Source: Verrucomicrobiaceae bacterium (GTDB taxonomy: Bacteria > Verrucomicrobiota > Verrucomicrobiia > Verrucomicrobiales > Verrucomicrobiaceae). From it: a DNA stretch of 64,000 bases. The first letter of the stretch is position 1, and every line of letters begins with the position of its first letter. The translations under genes were made by a program, and so were the position numbers. The DNA lies in the NCBI GenBank assembly GCA_027484445.1, contig JAIXSY010000044.1, positions 1 to 64,000 of the forward strand, read 5' to 3'. Positions 8,696 to 18,287 of this stretch are shown here, in pieces. The notes under the pieces were generated by a model. The model searched no databases, was not told where the DNA came from, and saw nothing but the letters and a program-made list of their open reading frames with translations.

Positions 8696-11600
8696 ATGAA
8701 ACGCCTCGCCTTCTTCTTGCTCGCCCTTGGTCCTTCGCTCTTCGCGGACGAAGCTTCGGACCTCCTCGCTCAATCCGGCGTGAAGGGCGGCATCGTGGTG
8801 CATGTCGGCTGCGGTGACGGCACGGTGACGCAGAAGCTGCGCGCGAATGATTCGTATCAGGTTCAGGGCCTCACGACGAACACGGGAGCGCTAGAGACCA
8901 TCCGCGAGTCGATTCACAAAACGGGCGCTTACGGCGCGGTGGCCATCGAGGGCTGGGACGGCAAACACCTGCCCTACATCGAGAATTACGTGAACCTGCT
9001 CGTCATCGAGGACGCAGCGGCGGTTGCCAAAGAGGAGATCGATCGCGTTTTGACGCCGCTGGGCGTGGCGATGGTAAAAAGGGGCGGCGCTTGGGAAAAG
9101 ATCACGAAGCCCTGGCCGGAGAAGATGGATGAGTGGACGCACTACGCCTACGATTCGAAGGGCAACCCGACCTCGAAGGACTACCTCGTGGGTCCGCCGA
9201 CGCGGATGCAGTGGGTGGGCAATCCTCGCTGGAGCCGCCACCACGACCGCATGTCCTCCGTGAGCGCGAAGGTCAGCAGCGGCGGGCGCATCTTTTACAT
9301 CATCGACAAAGGCAGCCGCATCACCATCCTCACGCCGCCGAAGTGGACGCTCGTCGCTCGCGATGCCTTCAATGGCACCGTATTGTGGGAAAAGAGCATC
9401 GAGAAGTGGAGCACGCATCTCTGGCCGCTGAAATCCGGCCCCACGCAGCTCACGCGACGCATCGTGAGCATTGGCGACAAAGTCTATGTCACGCTCGGCA
9501 TCACCGATCCCATCGTCTGCCTCGACGCGGCCACCGGAAACGTCATCCGCACCTACGAGCAGACCAAAGGCACCGAAGAAGTGCTCTACCGAAACGGCAC
9601 GCTCTTCGCGTTGGTGAACAAAGAGGCGTGGCGCTTGAACGAGGAGTTCGCGGTGAAGCAGCAGAGCGATCAGAAGCGTGTGGAGACGGAGTTCAACTGG
9701 GATGGCAAGCCGCGGCACCTCATCGCCGTCGATGCGGAGAGCGGAAAAACACTTTGGGAGCAGGAGGACCGCATCGCGCCCATCACGCTGGCCATCGATG
9801 ACAAGCGCGTCGTTTACTACAACGGCGACGGCCTCGCCTGCCGCGATGTGAAGACCGGCGCGGTGAAATTCACCACCGATCCCACGAAGCGCCGCGAGCT
9901 GTATGAATTCAACTTTGCACCGCGTGTGCTGCTGCACGGCGATGTAATCATCTACGCCGGCGGCACGGGCGAGATGAAGGGCATGAACGCGGAGACCGGC
10001 AAGGACATGTGGACCGCGCCGCATGAAAAGAGCGGCTACCGCAGCCTCGAGGACGTCGTCGTGGCGCAGGGCCTCGTGTGGAATTCCGGCAACCTCCAGG
10101 GCAATCAAAGCGGTGAGTATCGTGGCTTTGACCCGCTCACGGGCGAGAAAAAGAAGAGCTTCTTCCCCGATGTGCCGGAGGGCACCTACTGGTTCCATCA
10201 TCGCTGCTACATGGGCAAGGCGACGGAGAAGTATCTGATCCCTTCCCGCACCGGCATCGAATACGTGGACATGGAGAAGAAGCACTGGGACCTCAATCAC
10301 TGGGTGCGCGGTGCCTGCCTCTACGGCGTGATGCCCTGCAACGGCCTCACCTATGCCGGACCGCACAACTGCGCCTGCTACCCCGAGGCGAAGCTCGATG
10401 GCATGGCCGTCATGGCCAGCACGCCGACCTATCCGCTGCCTGCGAACACGCCAGACACCGAGCGCCTCATCAAAGGCCCCGCGTATGCCGATGCCATCGA
10501 TGAAAAAGAGGCCGACGCAGGCGACTGGCCCACCTACCGCGCTGACAACGCCCGTAGCGGCGCGGCGAAGAGCGATCTGCGCAAAGATCTCGGCATGGCC
10601 TGGGAGGTGAAACTCACCCCGCCACTCTCCACCACGAGCACCGCCGCCGGTTTGACCTTCGTCAGCGAGGTCGATAAACACACGCTGCATGCCTTTGACG
10701 CCGCCACGGGCAAGGAAGCGTGGCATTTCATCGCCGGTGGCCGCATCGACTCGCCGCCCTCGTATTGGAAGGGCCGCGTGCTCTTTGGCGGCAAGGACGG
10801 CTACGTCTATTGCCTCCGCGCCACCGATGGTGCGCTCATTTGGAAGTTCCAAGCCGCTCCGGCCAAGCTCAGCCACAGCGCCTGGGAGATGATGGAGAGC
10901 GTGTGGCCCGTGCATGGCAGCGTCTTGGTTGAAAACGGCCTCGTGAGCTGCGTGGCGGGCCGTAGCTGCTTCCTCGATGGCGGCTTGTGGTTCTACCGCC
11001 TCGACGCGAAAACCGGCGAGATGCGCGTCAAAATTAACTACGACGACAAAGACCCCGAAACCGGCGGCGACCTCAATGATCGCCACAAGACGCTGCAAAT
11101 GCCCGTCGCGCTCAATGACATCCTCAGCAGCGATGGCAAGTGGACCTACCTCCGCACGCAAAAGATCGGCGATGACGGCCAGCGCGTCGAAGTCGGCCCG
11201 GTAAGCGGCGATTTCGCCAAGCAAGGCGGCGCGCACAAAGGCGAAGGCTCGCATCTTTTCGCGCCGATGGGCTTCCTTGATGATTCGAACTTCCACCGCA
11301 GCTACTGGGTCTATGGCAAAAGCTTCGCCGGAGGCCACGGCGGCTATTATCAAGCCGGCAAGTATGCACCCGCCGGCCGCATTCTCGTTCACGACGACAA
11401 AAACGTGTACAGCTACGGTCGCGAGGCCCAATACTACAAGTGGACCACCACCATGGAGTACACGCTCTTCTCCACGCCGAAGACGCCGCCGGATGAGAGC
11501 TACAGCACAGAAGACGCCGTCACACCGCGCCAAGGCAACAGTTTGACGCTCGGCCCCGATGGCCAACCGCTCGCCGTGCAGCCGCCGAAGCTCGAAAAAG

Positions 11601-12682
11601 AAGGCAAAGCCGCGAAAAAGGCCGGCAAAGGCAATGCGAAGGGAAAAGGCAAACAAGCCGCCGCACCCGTCAACGCTCCGATCCCCGGCTCGGTGCTCTT
11701 CCCGATGAATGACGCGCTCGATCCCGCGCAAAAAGGCCTCAGCGTCGAAGCGTGGGTGCTGCCGGACAAAGCCAACGGTGTCGTTGTTTTGCACGGTGGC
11801 CCGTCGCGCGGCTATGCGCTCGAATTGCGCGAAAAGAAGCCGAACTTCCATGTGCGCACCGATGGGAAACTGCACAGCATCACCAGCGCCGAGGCGCTCA
11901 CCGATGGCTGGCACCACCTCGCCGCCACCTTGACCGCTGAGGGCAAAATGGCGCTCTACATTGATGCCAAACTCGTCGCTGAAGGCACAGGCGCTGCCAT
12001 CGACGCCAAACCCGCTCGCCCCATGTATCTCGGCAACGGTAACGGCGTCACCGAAGGCGACGTGGGCGGCTTCAGCGGCCTGTTTGACCAATTCGCTCTC
12101 TATCACAAAGCGCTCAGCGCCGCCGAGGTGCAGCAGCGCTTCGAAGCACCCGATGCCAAACCCGCCGATGCCATCCTCGTCTGCAATTTCGACAACGGCG
12201 ACAGCCGCGACAGCGGCCCGAACGGCCTCCACGGCATTGGAGCCGGCGTCGAAACCGGCAAAGGCAAAGTCGGCGGAGCCTTGTGGTTCAAAGGCGGCGC
12301 AGCAGGCGGCAAAGGCAATGCCAACACGCCCGGCAGCTTTGTGAAGCACACCTGGGACCGCTTCGTGCCCATCGTCGCACGCAGCATGGCCTTGGCAGGC
12401 AAAACGGTGCTCGTCAGCGGCCCGCCCGACACCATCGACGAAGAATACGCCTTCGAGCGCCTCGCCGCCAAAGACCCGGCCATCCTCGAAGAGCTCAAGG
12501 AGCAAAACGAAGCCCTCGAAGGCAAACGCGGTGCCAAAATGTGGGCCGTGAACGTCGAGACCGGCGAACAATCCGAGGGCCTGGAGCTGACCAGCCCGCC
12601 GGTGTGGGATGGCATCACGGTTGCCCAAGGTCGCGTTTACGTCAGCACCGTGGATGGCAAGCTCCAGTGCTTTGGGAAGTAA
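8696..12682 (+). CDS. Secreted PQQ-like beta-propeller protein with methyltransferase-like N-terminus and LamG domain
   Basis: 1328 residues from the ATG at 8696, which gives a clean signal peptide (MKRLAFFLLALGPSLFAD). Residues about 28-145 resemble a Rossmann SAM-methyltransferase core (GGIVVHVGCGDGTVTQKL, then VNLLVIEDAAAV). A long PQQ-type beta-propeller follows, with blades such as VYVTLGITDPIVCLDAATGN, LIAVDAESGKTLWEQEDR, TLHAFDAATGKEAWHF and GYVYCLRATDGALIWKF. A Lys/Gly-rich linker near residue 965 leads to a concanavalin/LamG domain (SVEAWVLPDKANG, GWHHLAATLTAEGKMALYIDAKLVAEG). A last propeller strand lies at the C-terminus (VAQGRVYVSTVDGKLQCFG). The methyltransferase fold is probably non-enzymatic outside the cytoplasm. 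It is divergent from the giant gene, with 145 bp between them. Confidence 0.85.
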   Translation: MKRLAFFLLALGPSLFADEASDLLAQSGVKGGIVVHVGCGDGTVTQKLRANDSYQVQGLTTNTGALETIRESIHKTGAYGAVAIEGWDGKHLPYIENYVNLLVIEDAAAVAKEEIDRVLTPLGVAMVKRGGAWEKITKPWPEKMDEWTHYAYDSKGNPTSKDYLVGPPTRMQWVGNPRWSRHHDRMSSVSAKVSSGGRIFYIIDKGSRITILTPPKWTLVARDAFNGTVLWEKSIEKWSTHLWPLKSGPTQLTRRIVSIGDKVYVTLGITDPIVCLDAATGNVIRTYEQTKGTEEVLYRNGTLFALVNKEAWRLNEEFAVKQQSDQKRVETEFNWDGKPRHLIAVDAESGKTLWEQEDRIAPITLAIDDKRVVYYNGDGLACRDVKTGAVKFTTDPTKRRELYEFNFAPRVLLHGDVIIYAGGTGEMKGMNAETGKDMWTAPHEKSGYRSLEDVVVAQGLVWNSGNLQGNQSGEYRGFDPLTGEKKKSFFPDVPEGTYWFHHRCYMGKATEKYLIPSRTGIEYVDMEKKHWDLNHWVRGACLYGVMPCNGLTYAGPHNCACYPEAKLDGMAVMASTPTYPLPANTPDTERLIKGPAYADAIDEKEADAGDWPTYRADNARSGAAKSDLRKDLGMAWEVKLTPPLSTTSTAAGLTFVSEVDKHTLHAFDAATGKEAWHFIAGGRIDSPPSYWKGRVLFGGKDGYVYCLRATDGALIWKFQAAPAKLSHSAWEMMESVWPVHGSVLVENGLVSCVAGRSCFLDGGLWFYRLDAKTGEMRVKINYDDKDPETGGDLNDRHKTLQMPVALNDILSSDGKWTYLRTQKIGDDGQRVEVGPVSGDFAKQGGAHKGEGSHLFAPMGFLDDSNFHRSYWVYGKSFAGGHGGYYQAGKYAPAGRILVHDDKNVYSYGREAQYYKWTTTMEYTLFSTPKTPPDESYSTEDAVTPRQGNSLTLGPDGQPLAVQPPKLEKEGKAAKKAGKGNAKGKGKQAAAPVNAPIPGSVLFPMNDALDPAQKGLSVEAWVLPDKANGVVVLHGGPSRGYALELREKKPNFHVRTDGKLHSITSAEALTDGWHHLAATLTAEGKMALYIDAKLVAEGTGAAIDAKPARPMYLGNGNGVTEGDVGGFSGLFDQFALYHKALSAAEVQQRFEAPDAKPADAILVCNFDNGDSRDSGPNGLHGIGAGVETGKGKVGGALWFKGGAAGGKGNANTPGSFVKHTWDRFVPIVARSMALAGKTVLVSGPPDTIDEEYAFERLAAKDPAILEELKEQNEALEGKRGAKMWAVNVETGEQSEGLELTSPPVWDGITVAQGRVYVSTVDGKLQCFGK

Positions 12683-12935
12683 ACTCTTTGAAAGGCTTGA
12701 AGCGAACGGCTCTTGCCCCCACCAAAGGACAGTTTCGCAAAACGCAGCTGATGAACGTGTCAAAGCAGGCATTCATCAAACATTGGAGGCTTGCTCGGGA
12801 AAGTAGCAGATCGCAGGCAGATCCAAGCGCTGAGGCGGTGAGCCGGGAGGCATGGTCGATGCACGGCCATGAATCCGTCGGACGCAGGTTTTGACAAAGA
12901 GGGTCGCCGGGCATTTAGGTCAGGCCAAGACGATC

Positions 12936-13562
12936 ATGGCTGAGATTTCAATGTTCACGGGCGGCATCGCCCAAACGAATGGCTACCTGGTACGAACGGC
13001 AGGCCTCACTTTCCTGGTGGATGCGCCAGAGGGCGTGGCGGCTTGGCTGAAGACGCAGGGGGTGAAGCTGGACGCTCTGCTGCTGACGCATCAGCACTTT
13101 GACCACGTGCTGGATGCGGCGGCGGTGGTGCAGGACCAGGGCTGTCCCGTCCATGCCTGGGCTGCCTTTTCCCATGACCTGACGCTGGAGCGACTCTACG
13201 GCGCGGTCTCGGGCTCTTCCTTTTCGGTGCCTGATTTCACGGTGAATGAGGTGCTGGAGGGGCTTTCGAGCCTGGAGCTGGGCGCGGTGAAGCTTTTGCT
13301 GTTTCACATCCCCGGTCACTCGCCGGACAGTGTGTGCTTTTACCTGCCGGAGGAAGGACGGCTCTTCGGCGGTGATGTGCTTTTTCTGGAGGGGGTGGGA
13401 CGCACGGATTTCCCCGGCGGGTCGTTCTCTCAACTCGCGACCGGCATTTCCCGAGATCTGTGGCCGCTTCCCGATGCTACGGTGGTTTACCCCGGCCATG
13501 GCGATGACACCACGATCGGCCATGAACGTGAAGAAAATCCCTTCGTGGGTGCAGCGGCCTGA
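12936..13562 (+). CDS. Metallo-beta-lactamase-fold hydrolase (glyoxalase II-like)
   Basis: 208 residues. The zinc motif THQHFDH (H52, H54, D56, H57) is followed by IPGHSPDSVCFYL, GGDVLFLEGVGRTDFPGG and VVYPGHGDDTTIGHE. These are the metal-binding blocks of the hydroxyacylglutathione hydrolase / persulfide dioxygenase-like branch. It lacks the C-terminal substrate domain of true glyoxalase II and is the short YcbL-type size. The ATG at 12936 (MAEISMFTGGIAQTNGYLV) matches the usual family N-terminus. The tadA ATG follows four bases after its stop, so the two are co-transcribed. The substrate cannot be told. Confidence 0.9.
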   Translation: MAEISMFTGGIAQTNGYLVRTAGLTFLVDAPEGVAAWLKTQGVKLDALLLTHQHFDHVLDAAAVVQDQGCPVHAWAAFSHDLTLERLYGAVSGSSFSVPDFTVNEVLEGLSSLELGAVKLLLFHIPGHSPDSVCFYLPEEGRLFGGDVLFLEGVGRTDFPGGSFSQLATGISRDLWPLPDATVVYPGHGDDTTIGHEREENPFVGAAA

Positions 13563-13566
13563 TCCC

Positions 13567-14136
13567 ATGAGTGACTCGCTTCTTTCCATCGACCCGCCGC
13601 TGATCCTGAACTCGGACGAGCATTTCATGCGCGAGGCCCTGCGCATGGCCCGGAAGGCTGCTCGGCTGGATGAAGTGCCCATTGGGGCGGTGATCGTGCA
13701 TCAGGGGCGTGTCATCGCCCGGGCATGGAATCAGGTCGAAACGCTAAAGGACGCCACCGCCCATGCGGAGATGCTGGCGCTGACGCAGGCGGAGAGTGCG
13801 CTGGAGGATTGGCGGCTGGCCGATTGCGATCTTTACGTGACGAAAGAGCCCTGCCCGATGTGCGCAGGGGCCATTGTCCACTGCCGTGTGCGACGCGTGA
13901 TCTATGGCTGCCCGGATGTCAAAGGTGGGGCGGCGGGAGGATTCTGGAACCTGCTGCAAGCGCCCAACCTGAACCACCGCTGCGAGATCACCCCTGGAGT
14001 GCTGGGCGATGAATGCGTGGGCATTCTGAAGGAATTCTTTGCTGAGGCAAGACGACGCAAGGCGGAAGGTCTGCCGCACAAAAAGGGAGCCGCGATTGAT
14101 GCTACCTCCAACACGCCTAGCTTTGACGGGCCCTGA
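13567..14136 (+). CDS. tadA: tRNA adenosine(34) deaminase
   Basis: Deaminates adenosine 34 of tRNA-Arg(ACG) to inosine. In the 189-residue product, HAEML (H66, E68) and PCPMCAGAI (C96, C99) give the zinc site and catalytic glutamate. The N-terminal FMREALRMARKAARLDEVPIG and the downstream RRVIYGCPDVKGGAAGG are TadA-like. The C-terminal tail is slightly longer than usual. Starts right after the metallo-hydrolase stop. A cytosine or guanine deaminase is the alternative, but the PCPMCAGAI block favours TadA. Confidence 0.92.
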   Translation: MSDSLLSIDPPLILNSDEHFMREALRMARKAARLDEVPIGAVIVHQGRVIARAWNQVETLKDATAHAEMLALTQAESALEDWRLADCDLYVTKEPCPMCAGAIVHCRVRRVIYGCPDVKGGAAGGFWNLLQAPNLNHRCEITPGVLGDECVGILKEFFAEARRRKAEGLPHKKGAAIDATSNTPSFDGP

Positions 14137-14141
14137 GCGGA

Positions 14142-14960
14142 TCAGGCCTGGATCGGCCAGGTCTCGGGCAGGGGCACCACGCGGCGCTGCCTTTTTTCAA
14201 AACGGATCGTCGTGTCGTAACCGACGCTGCGGACCAGCTCCAGCGCCTTGGCAAAGTCAGCCCCGACATCGGTCGGCGTGTGTGCATCGGAATTGATCAC
14301 GATGGGCACCTGAGCGGTATAGGCCATCTCCAGCATCTCCCGCGCTGGATAGATCTCGCGTACGTCTTTGCGCAGGCCTGCCGTGCTGACCTCCAGTACG
14401 CCCTGGGTATCGACCAGCGCCTGAATGACAGGCTCGTAGTAGCGACGCAGATCTCCAGCAGGCCGCAGGCCAAAGCGCTTGGCGAGATCAGGATGGGCAT
14501 AGAAGTCGAACTGACGCGTGCGGATCATCTGCGCGTAGAGCTTCCAATACATGCCCCACATGTGCTCGATGTCCGCTGCGGTCTGCCAGCGAGAGACATG
14601 CTTGGGGTCGTCCACGGCCACACCATCGTGGATGTAATGGACGCTGCCGATCAGATAATCCCAAGAAGCCATGGCGGTGGTCTGCTCGATCCAGCGCTCT
14701 CCACCCTGCAAGTAATCGCATTCCAGGGCCAACCGGATCGGGAAGCTGGGCAAGGCGGCGCGTGCTTCCTCGACGAGTTCGAAGTAACGCGGTAGGTCGC
14801 TGATGAGCATGCGCCAATCATCGTATCTCTCCGCCATCGGGTTGTGGTCCGAAAGCCCGATTTCCGCCAGGCCGATCGACTGCGCGTGGCGAGCGTAATC
14901 AACAGGATTTCCCTCCGCATGGAGACAGAGCGGTGTGTGGGTGTGATAGTCGGTGAGCAT
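14142..14960 (-). CDS. PHP-domain histidinol-phosphatase (HisJ-type)
   Basis: 272 residues. The N-terminal MLTDYHTHTPLCLHAEG supplies the first PHP metal ligands (H6, H8). ALECDYL, IGSVHYIHDG and DFYAHPDLAKRF follow, and INSDAHTPTDVG carries the last ligands. This is the layout of HisK/HisJ phosphatases, which dephosphorylate histidinol phosphate in histidine synthesis. The ATG at 14960 is chosen because the PHP domain starts there; an in-frame start at 15056 would overlap recJ. It follows recJ by 56 bp on the same strand, and its stop is 5 bp from the convergent tadA stop. Confidence 0.85.
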   Translation of the reverse strand: MLTDYHTHTPLCLHAEGNPVDYARHAQSIGLAEIGLSDHNPMAERYDDWRMLISDLPRYFELVEEARAALPSFPIRLALECDYLQGGERWIEQTTAMASWDYLIGSVHYIHDGVAVDDPKHVSRWQTAADIEHMWGMYWKLYAQMIRTRQFDFYAHPDLAKRFGLRPAGDLRRYYEPVIQALVDTQGVLEVSTAGLRKDVREIYPAREMLEMAYTAQVPIVINSDAHTPTDVGADFAKALELVRSVGYDTTIRFEKRQRRVVPLPETWPIQA

Positions 14961-15016
14961 GGGCACTGCCCCTCTGCCACGCCTTCCCGGACACGCAAGC
15001 GTGTCGCAGCTGGACC

Positions 15017-16741
15017 TTACTCTGCGGCGCGCACGGCATCCAGCGTGAGCTGCCACTGCTCTTCACCGCGCCAGACATTGCGCTGCACGCGCATGGCGAT
15101 GTCCCAGGGCGGCTTGGGCAGGTTTTGCAGCGGCGCATTGAACCAGCGGGCCTCCATGCTAGCCCCTTCTTGGGAAAGCATGACGCGCAGGTGCTTTTCT
15201 TTCATGGTTCGTCCAGGCAGACGCGGCATGACGCGGCGGCAGAGGAAAAGGGGCTCGTGGTTCTGCTGACCGAAGGGCTCCATGAGCCGGAAGTTTTGCA
15301 GGAAATCGTAGGTCAGATCCGCCAGCCTGACTTCGGCATCCATTTCTAGGACAGGAGTCAGGGCCTCTTCCGAGAGCACGCGCTTGGCGGCCTCACAGAA
15401 AGCCGAGCGGAAGACCTCCAGCTTGTCTTCGGTGATGGAAACGCCAGCTGCCATGGCGTGGCCACCGCCACGGATGATGTGATCGCGGCAGATGTCGATG
15501 GCCTCGACCAAGGAGAAACCGGAGATGCTGCGTCCGCTGCCCTTGCCCATGCCATTTTCATCAAAGGAAAACAAGATGGTGGGACGGTTTGCGATGCGGG
15601 AAATGCGTGAGGCGACGATGCCGACAACACCGGGATGCCAGTTCCGCGAGCCCAGCACGATCGCATGATGGGCCTCCAGATCGCCCATGGCCAAGAGCAT
15701 CTGCTCTGCCTCGGCATAGACATTCTGCTCCACGGCCTGCCGGTCGCGGTTGTGGCTTTCCAGCAGCGCGGCGAACTCAGAGGCCAGCAGGGGATCATCC
15801 GCCAGCAGCAGCTGTAGGGAGGTAAAGGCTGTGTCGAGACGGCCTGCCGCATTCAGGCGTGGTCCCAAGCGGAAGCTCACATGGTGCGTTTGCAGGAAGC
15901 CTTCGACGCCGGCTGCTTCCTTGAGCGCACGAATGCCGATGCGTTCTGTCTGTGCCAAGGCTTCCAGACCCCGACGAACGAGCAGGCGGTTTTCCTCCAC
16001 CAAAGGCACGAGGTCGGCCACGGTGCCGAGGGCGACGAGGTCCAGGCTACTTTTGAGATCAAAGTCAGGCAGGCGGCGTGCCTTCAGCAGGGCATGGGCT
16101 GTCTTGAAGACCAAGCCTGCGGTGCAGAAGTAGTGGTATTTGTTCCCTAGCTTCGGATTGACCAAGGCCATGCACTCAGGCCGGCCCTGGGGAGAGAGCT
16201 CATGGTGGTCGATGATGACGCAATCGACGCCTTGCTCCCGCAGCCAGCGCAGCTCTTGGATGGAAGTGGTGCCGCAATCCAGCGCGATGAGGAGATCCGG
16301 CTTGCCAAACTCTTCAAACAACCGAGCAAAACCATCCTGACTGAGTCCGTAACCTTCATCCATGCGGGAGGGCAGGAACAGGTGCGGCTGCACGCCATAG
16401 GCCCGCAGGGTCAGGCACATGAGCGCCATGGAGGTGACACCATCCACGTCGTAGTCTCCATAGAGTGCTACCTTTTGGCCTTCATCAACCGCCTTGAGGA
16501 TGCGGGCCACGGCGGCCTCCATCTCTGGCAGTTCATTGGGATCTCCCAGCGAGGCGAGCTTTGGCACGAGAAAGTCACGCACCTGGGCTGGCGAGGTGAA
16601 ACCACGCTGAGCTAAAAGCAGGCAAAGGAGCTTCGGCAACCCGGTGTCGGCGGCCAGCTGCTCAGCGACCTCCGGCACTGGCTTGACAAGCCAGCGCGGT
16701 TGGCGCGCATTGGGCAGCGGGAGTTCGGAGGCGAGGGCCAT
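15017..16741 (-). CDS. recJ: Single-stranded-DNA-specific exonuclease RecJ
   Basis: 5'-3' single-strand exonuclease of recombination and mismatch repair. The 574-residue product is a normal RecJ length. Motif I YGDYDVDGVTS (D96, D98, D100), IALDCGTT, the DHH triad (about 178-180) and the DHHA1 motif IRGGGHAMAAGVSI are all present. A C-terminal OB-like region follows. It is divergent from the DUF3592 gene and followed by the PHP phosphatase. Confidence 0.95.
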   Translation of the reverse strand: MALASELPLPNARQPRWLVKPVPEVAEQLAADTGLPKLLCLLLAQRGFTSPAQVRDFLVPKLASLGDPNELPEMEAAVARILKAVDEGQKVALYGDYDVDGVTSMALMCLTLRAYGVQPHLFLPSRMDEGYGLSQDGFARLFEEFGKPDLLIALDCGTTSIQELRWLREQGVDCVIIDHHELSPQGRPECMALVNPKLGNKYHYFCTAGLVFKTAHALLKARRLPDFDLKSSLDLVALGTVADLVPLVEENRLLVRRGLEALAQTERIGIRALKEAAGVEGFLQTHHVSFRLGPRLNAAGRLDTAFTSLQLLLADDPLLASEFAALLESHNRDRQAVEQNVYAEAEQMLLAMGDLEAHHAIVLGSRNWHPGVVGIVASRISRIANRPTILFSFDENGMGKGSGRSISGFSLVEAIDICRDHIIRGGGHAMAAGVSITEDKLEVFRSAFCEAAKRVLSEEALTPVLEMDAEVRLADLTYDFLQNFRLMEPFGQQNHEPLFLCRRVMPRLPGRTMKEKHLRVMLSQEGASMEARWFNAPLQNLPKPPWDIAMRVQRNVWRGEEQWQLTLDAVRAAE

Positions 16742-16814
16742 GAAGGTGCGGAAGAAACGGTAACTTGCTTGTATGGAGCACGTGAGTCAGCTAGTCAAAG
16801 CATCCCTCGGAATC

Positions 16815-17318
16815 ATGACAAACACCCCCTCTGACATGCCCCCGTCTTCAGCTTCAGGTCGTCTGTGGATGGCCAGCCTGGGCCTTTGCCTCGCCGTGGC
16901 CGGCAGTGCATTCACCTGGGTGCTGTGGGTGGCCTGGCAGCGAGCGGAAGAGACACGCCGCTGGCCGGAGGTGCCCTGCCGAATCGTGGTGTCACGCTTG
17001 GTTAGCGAATTGCCCACGCCTAACTCGAATCCAGCCTACCGCGCCGAGATCCGCTACCAGTATGAGTTCGGTGGCAAAGCCTACACCGGCACCCGCCTGA
17101 AGCGAGTGGATAGCCCAAGCCAGCATGAAGACGTGATTCAAAAAAAGATCAGTGGCTGGAAGTCAGGCAGCGACTCTGTCTGCTACGTGAACCCGACCCA
17201 GCCCGAGATCGCAGTGCTGAAGCATGACCCACGCGCCCCACTCTACTCCATTTGGTTTCCGCTGCTTTTTGTGTTCGGCGGTTTGCGCATCACTTGGGGA
17301 GCTTTGAAGAAGGCCTGA
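16815..17318 (+). CDS. DUF3592 membrane protein
   Basis: About 167 residues from the ATG at 16815; an in-frame ATG at 16773 is equally possible. One transmembrane helix lies near the start (LWMASLGLCLAVAGSAFTWVLWVAW). An extracytoplasmic domain follows, with WPEVPCRIVVSRL, YRAEIRYQYEFGGKAYTG and SVCYVNPTQPEIAVLKH. A second hydrophobic segment is at the C-terminus (LYSIWFPLLFVFGGLRITWG). This is the DUF3592 arrangement. No function is known for the family. Divergent from recJ. Confidence 0.85.
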   Translation: MTNTPSDMPPSSASGRLWMASLGLCLAVAGSAFTWVLWVAWQRAEETRRWPEVPCRIVVSRLVSELPTPNSNPAYRAEIRYQYEFGGKAYTGTRLKRVDSPSQHEDVIQKKISGWKSGSDSVCYVNPTQPEIAVLKHDPRAPLYSIWFPLLFVFGGLRITWGALKKA

Positions 17319-17323
17319 AGCAC

Positions 17324-17356
17324 AAAAAAGAGGTGCCACCTGGGGTAGCACCTCTT
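17324..17356 (-). terminator. Rho-independent terminator of the zinc peptidase gene
   Basis: Read on the minus strand, AAGAGGTGC (17356-17348) pairs with GCACCTCTT (17336-17328) around an 11-nt loop and runs into a T tract (17329-17324). On the plus strand no T tract follows the stem, so it mainly serves the minus-strand gene. Confidence 0.85.
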
Positions 17357-17403
17357 GAAGGAAGAGTGGGAAGAAGAGTCTCGATGAGCTTCTGTGACTG
17401 ACA

Positions 17404-18087
17404 TTACTCCTCATCGCTGCGACCACCCATGATCAGCGGCAGCACGTAGTGAAGGAAGCTGGCCAGGGCGCTCAAGAATGCAGCGACATAAGTCAGTGCA
17501 GCAGCGTCGAGCACTTTGCTCATGGCATTGAATTCCTGCCCAGGAGACACCGCACCAGTGCTGGCCAGGATTTTTTTCGCACGAGCCGTGGCATCAAACT
17601 CGACGGGCAGTGTGACCAACTGGAAGAGCATCACAACCCCGAACGCGGCAGCCAGCAAAGGCAGCACCACTTTGGGAGCCATGAACATGCCGCCAATCGC
17701 CAAGATGGGAATGATGTTCCCCGCCATGGTGGTGATGCCGACCGCTGCCATGCGCCACTGAAGCGGGGCGTAAGCCACGGCGTGCTGAATGGCATGACCG
17801 CACTCGTGAGCAGCGATGCCCAGGGCCGCGACGGATTGGCCGTAGTAGTTTTCTTCCGAAAGGACCAAGCGACGATTGCTCGGATCGTAGTGATCCACGA
17901 GATGGCCCGGTGAGGCATGCACGGTCACATCATGGATGCCATTCAGATCCAGGATGCGCTGGGCGATGGCTGCGCCGGTGAAACCGGAGGAAGCTGGAAC
18001 CTCCGAGTAGCGACGATAATTGGAAGAGACCTTCCACTGTGCGTACAGGGACAGCAGCATGGCGGCGACGATCAGAAGGAGTGTCAT
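17404..18087 (-). CDS. YugP-type zinc metallopeptidase, membrane bound
   Basis: 227 residues of the Zn-dependent peptidase family PF04298 (YugP). The N-terminal helix MTLLLIVAAMLLSLYAQWKV is followed by VHASPGHLVDHYDPSNRRLVLSEENYYG. The zinc motif AAHECGHAIQHA has HECGH at 94-98. Later segments are hydrophobic (MAGNIIPILAIGGMFMAPKVVLPLLAAAFGVVMLF). The conserved LPVEFDATARAKKIL lies before the C-terminal helix. The ATG at 18087 is chosen because family members begin with this helix. Transcribed alone and ended by the terminator at 17324-17356. Confidence 0.9.
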   Translation of the reverse strand: MTLLLIVAAMLLSLYAQWKVSSNYRRYSEVPASSGFTGAAIAQRILDLNGIHDVTVHASPGHLVDHYDPSNRRLVLSEENYYGQSVAALGIAAHECGHAIQHAVAYAPLQWRMAAVGITTMAGNIIPILAIGGMFMAPKVVLPLLAAAFGVVMLFQLVTLPVEFDATARAKKILASTGAVSPGQEFNAMSKVLDAAALTYVAAFLSALASFLHYVLPLIMGGRSDEE

Positions 18088-18287
18088 AGGGGGATGGAAT
18101 GAAGGGGTGTTGGGGTTTACGAGCCGGGTTTGAAAGCGGAAGCAAGCGCTGTGTTGAGTAGAAAGATGGGAATATTTTCCATCCACTGGCCGCTGGCTGA
18201 CAGACGCAGAAGCCAGAAATTGCGCTTCATTGACCGGAAATTGCTTCATCCTTGGTGCGCTCGGCGGTGGTTCGTTACACTGAGTGC

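Noticed and set aside
8891..12772. A 1293-codon open frame on the minus strand opposite the propeller/LamG gene
   Set aside because: It is an antisense shadow of a GC-rich gene; its translation has no recognisable motifs, while the plus-strand frame has a signal peptide and clear domains.
12683..12935. A possible promoter TTGACA near 12892 for the metallo-hydrolase gene
   Set aside because: No acceptable -10 element lies at 16-18 bp, so it is not listed.
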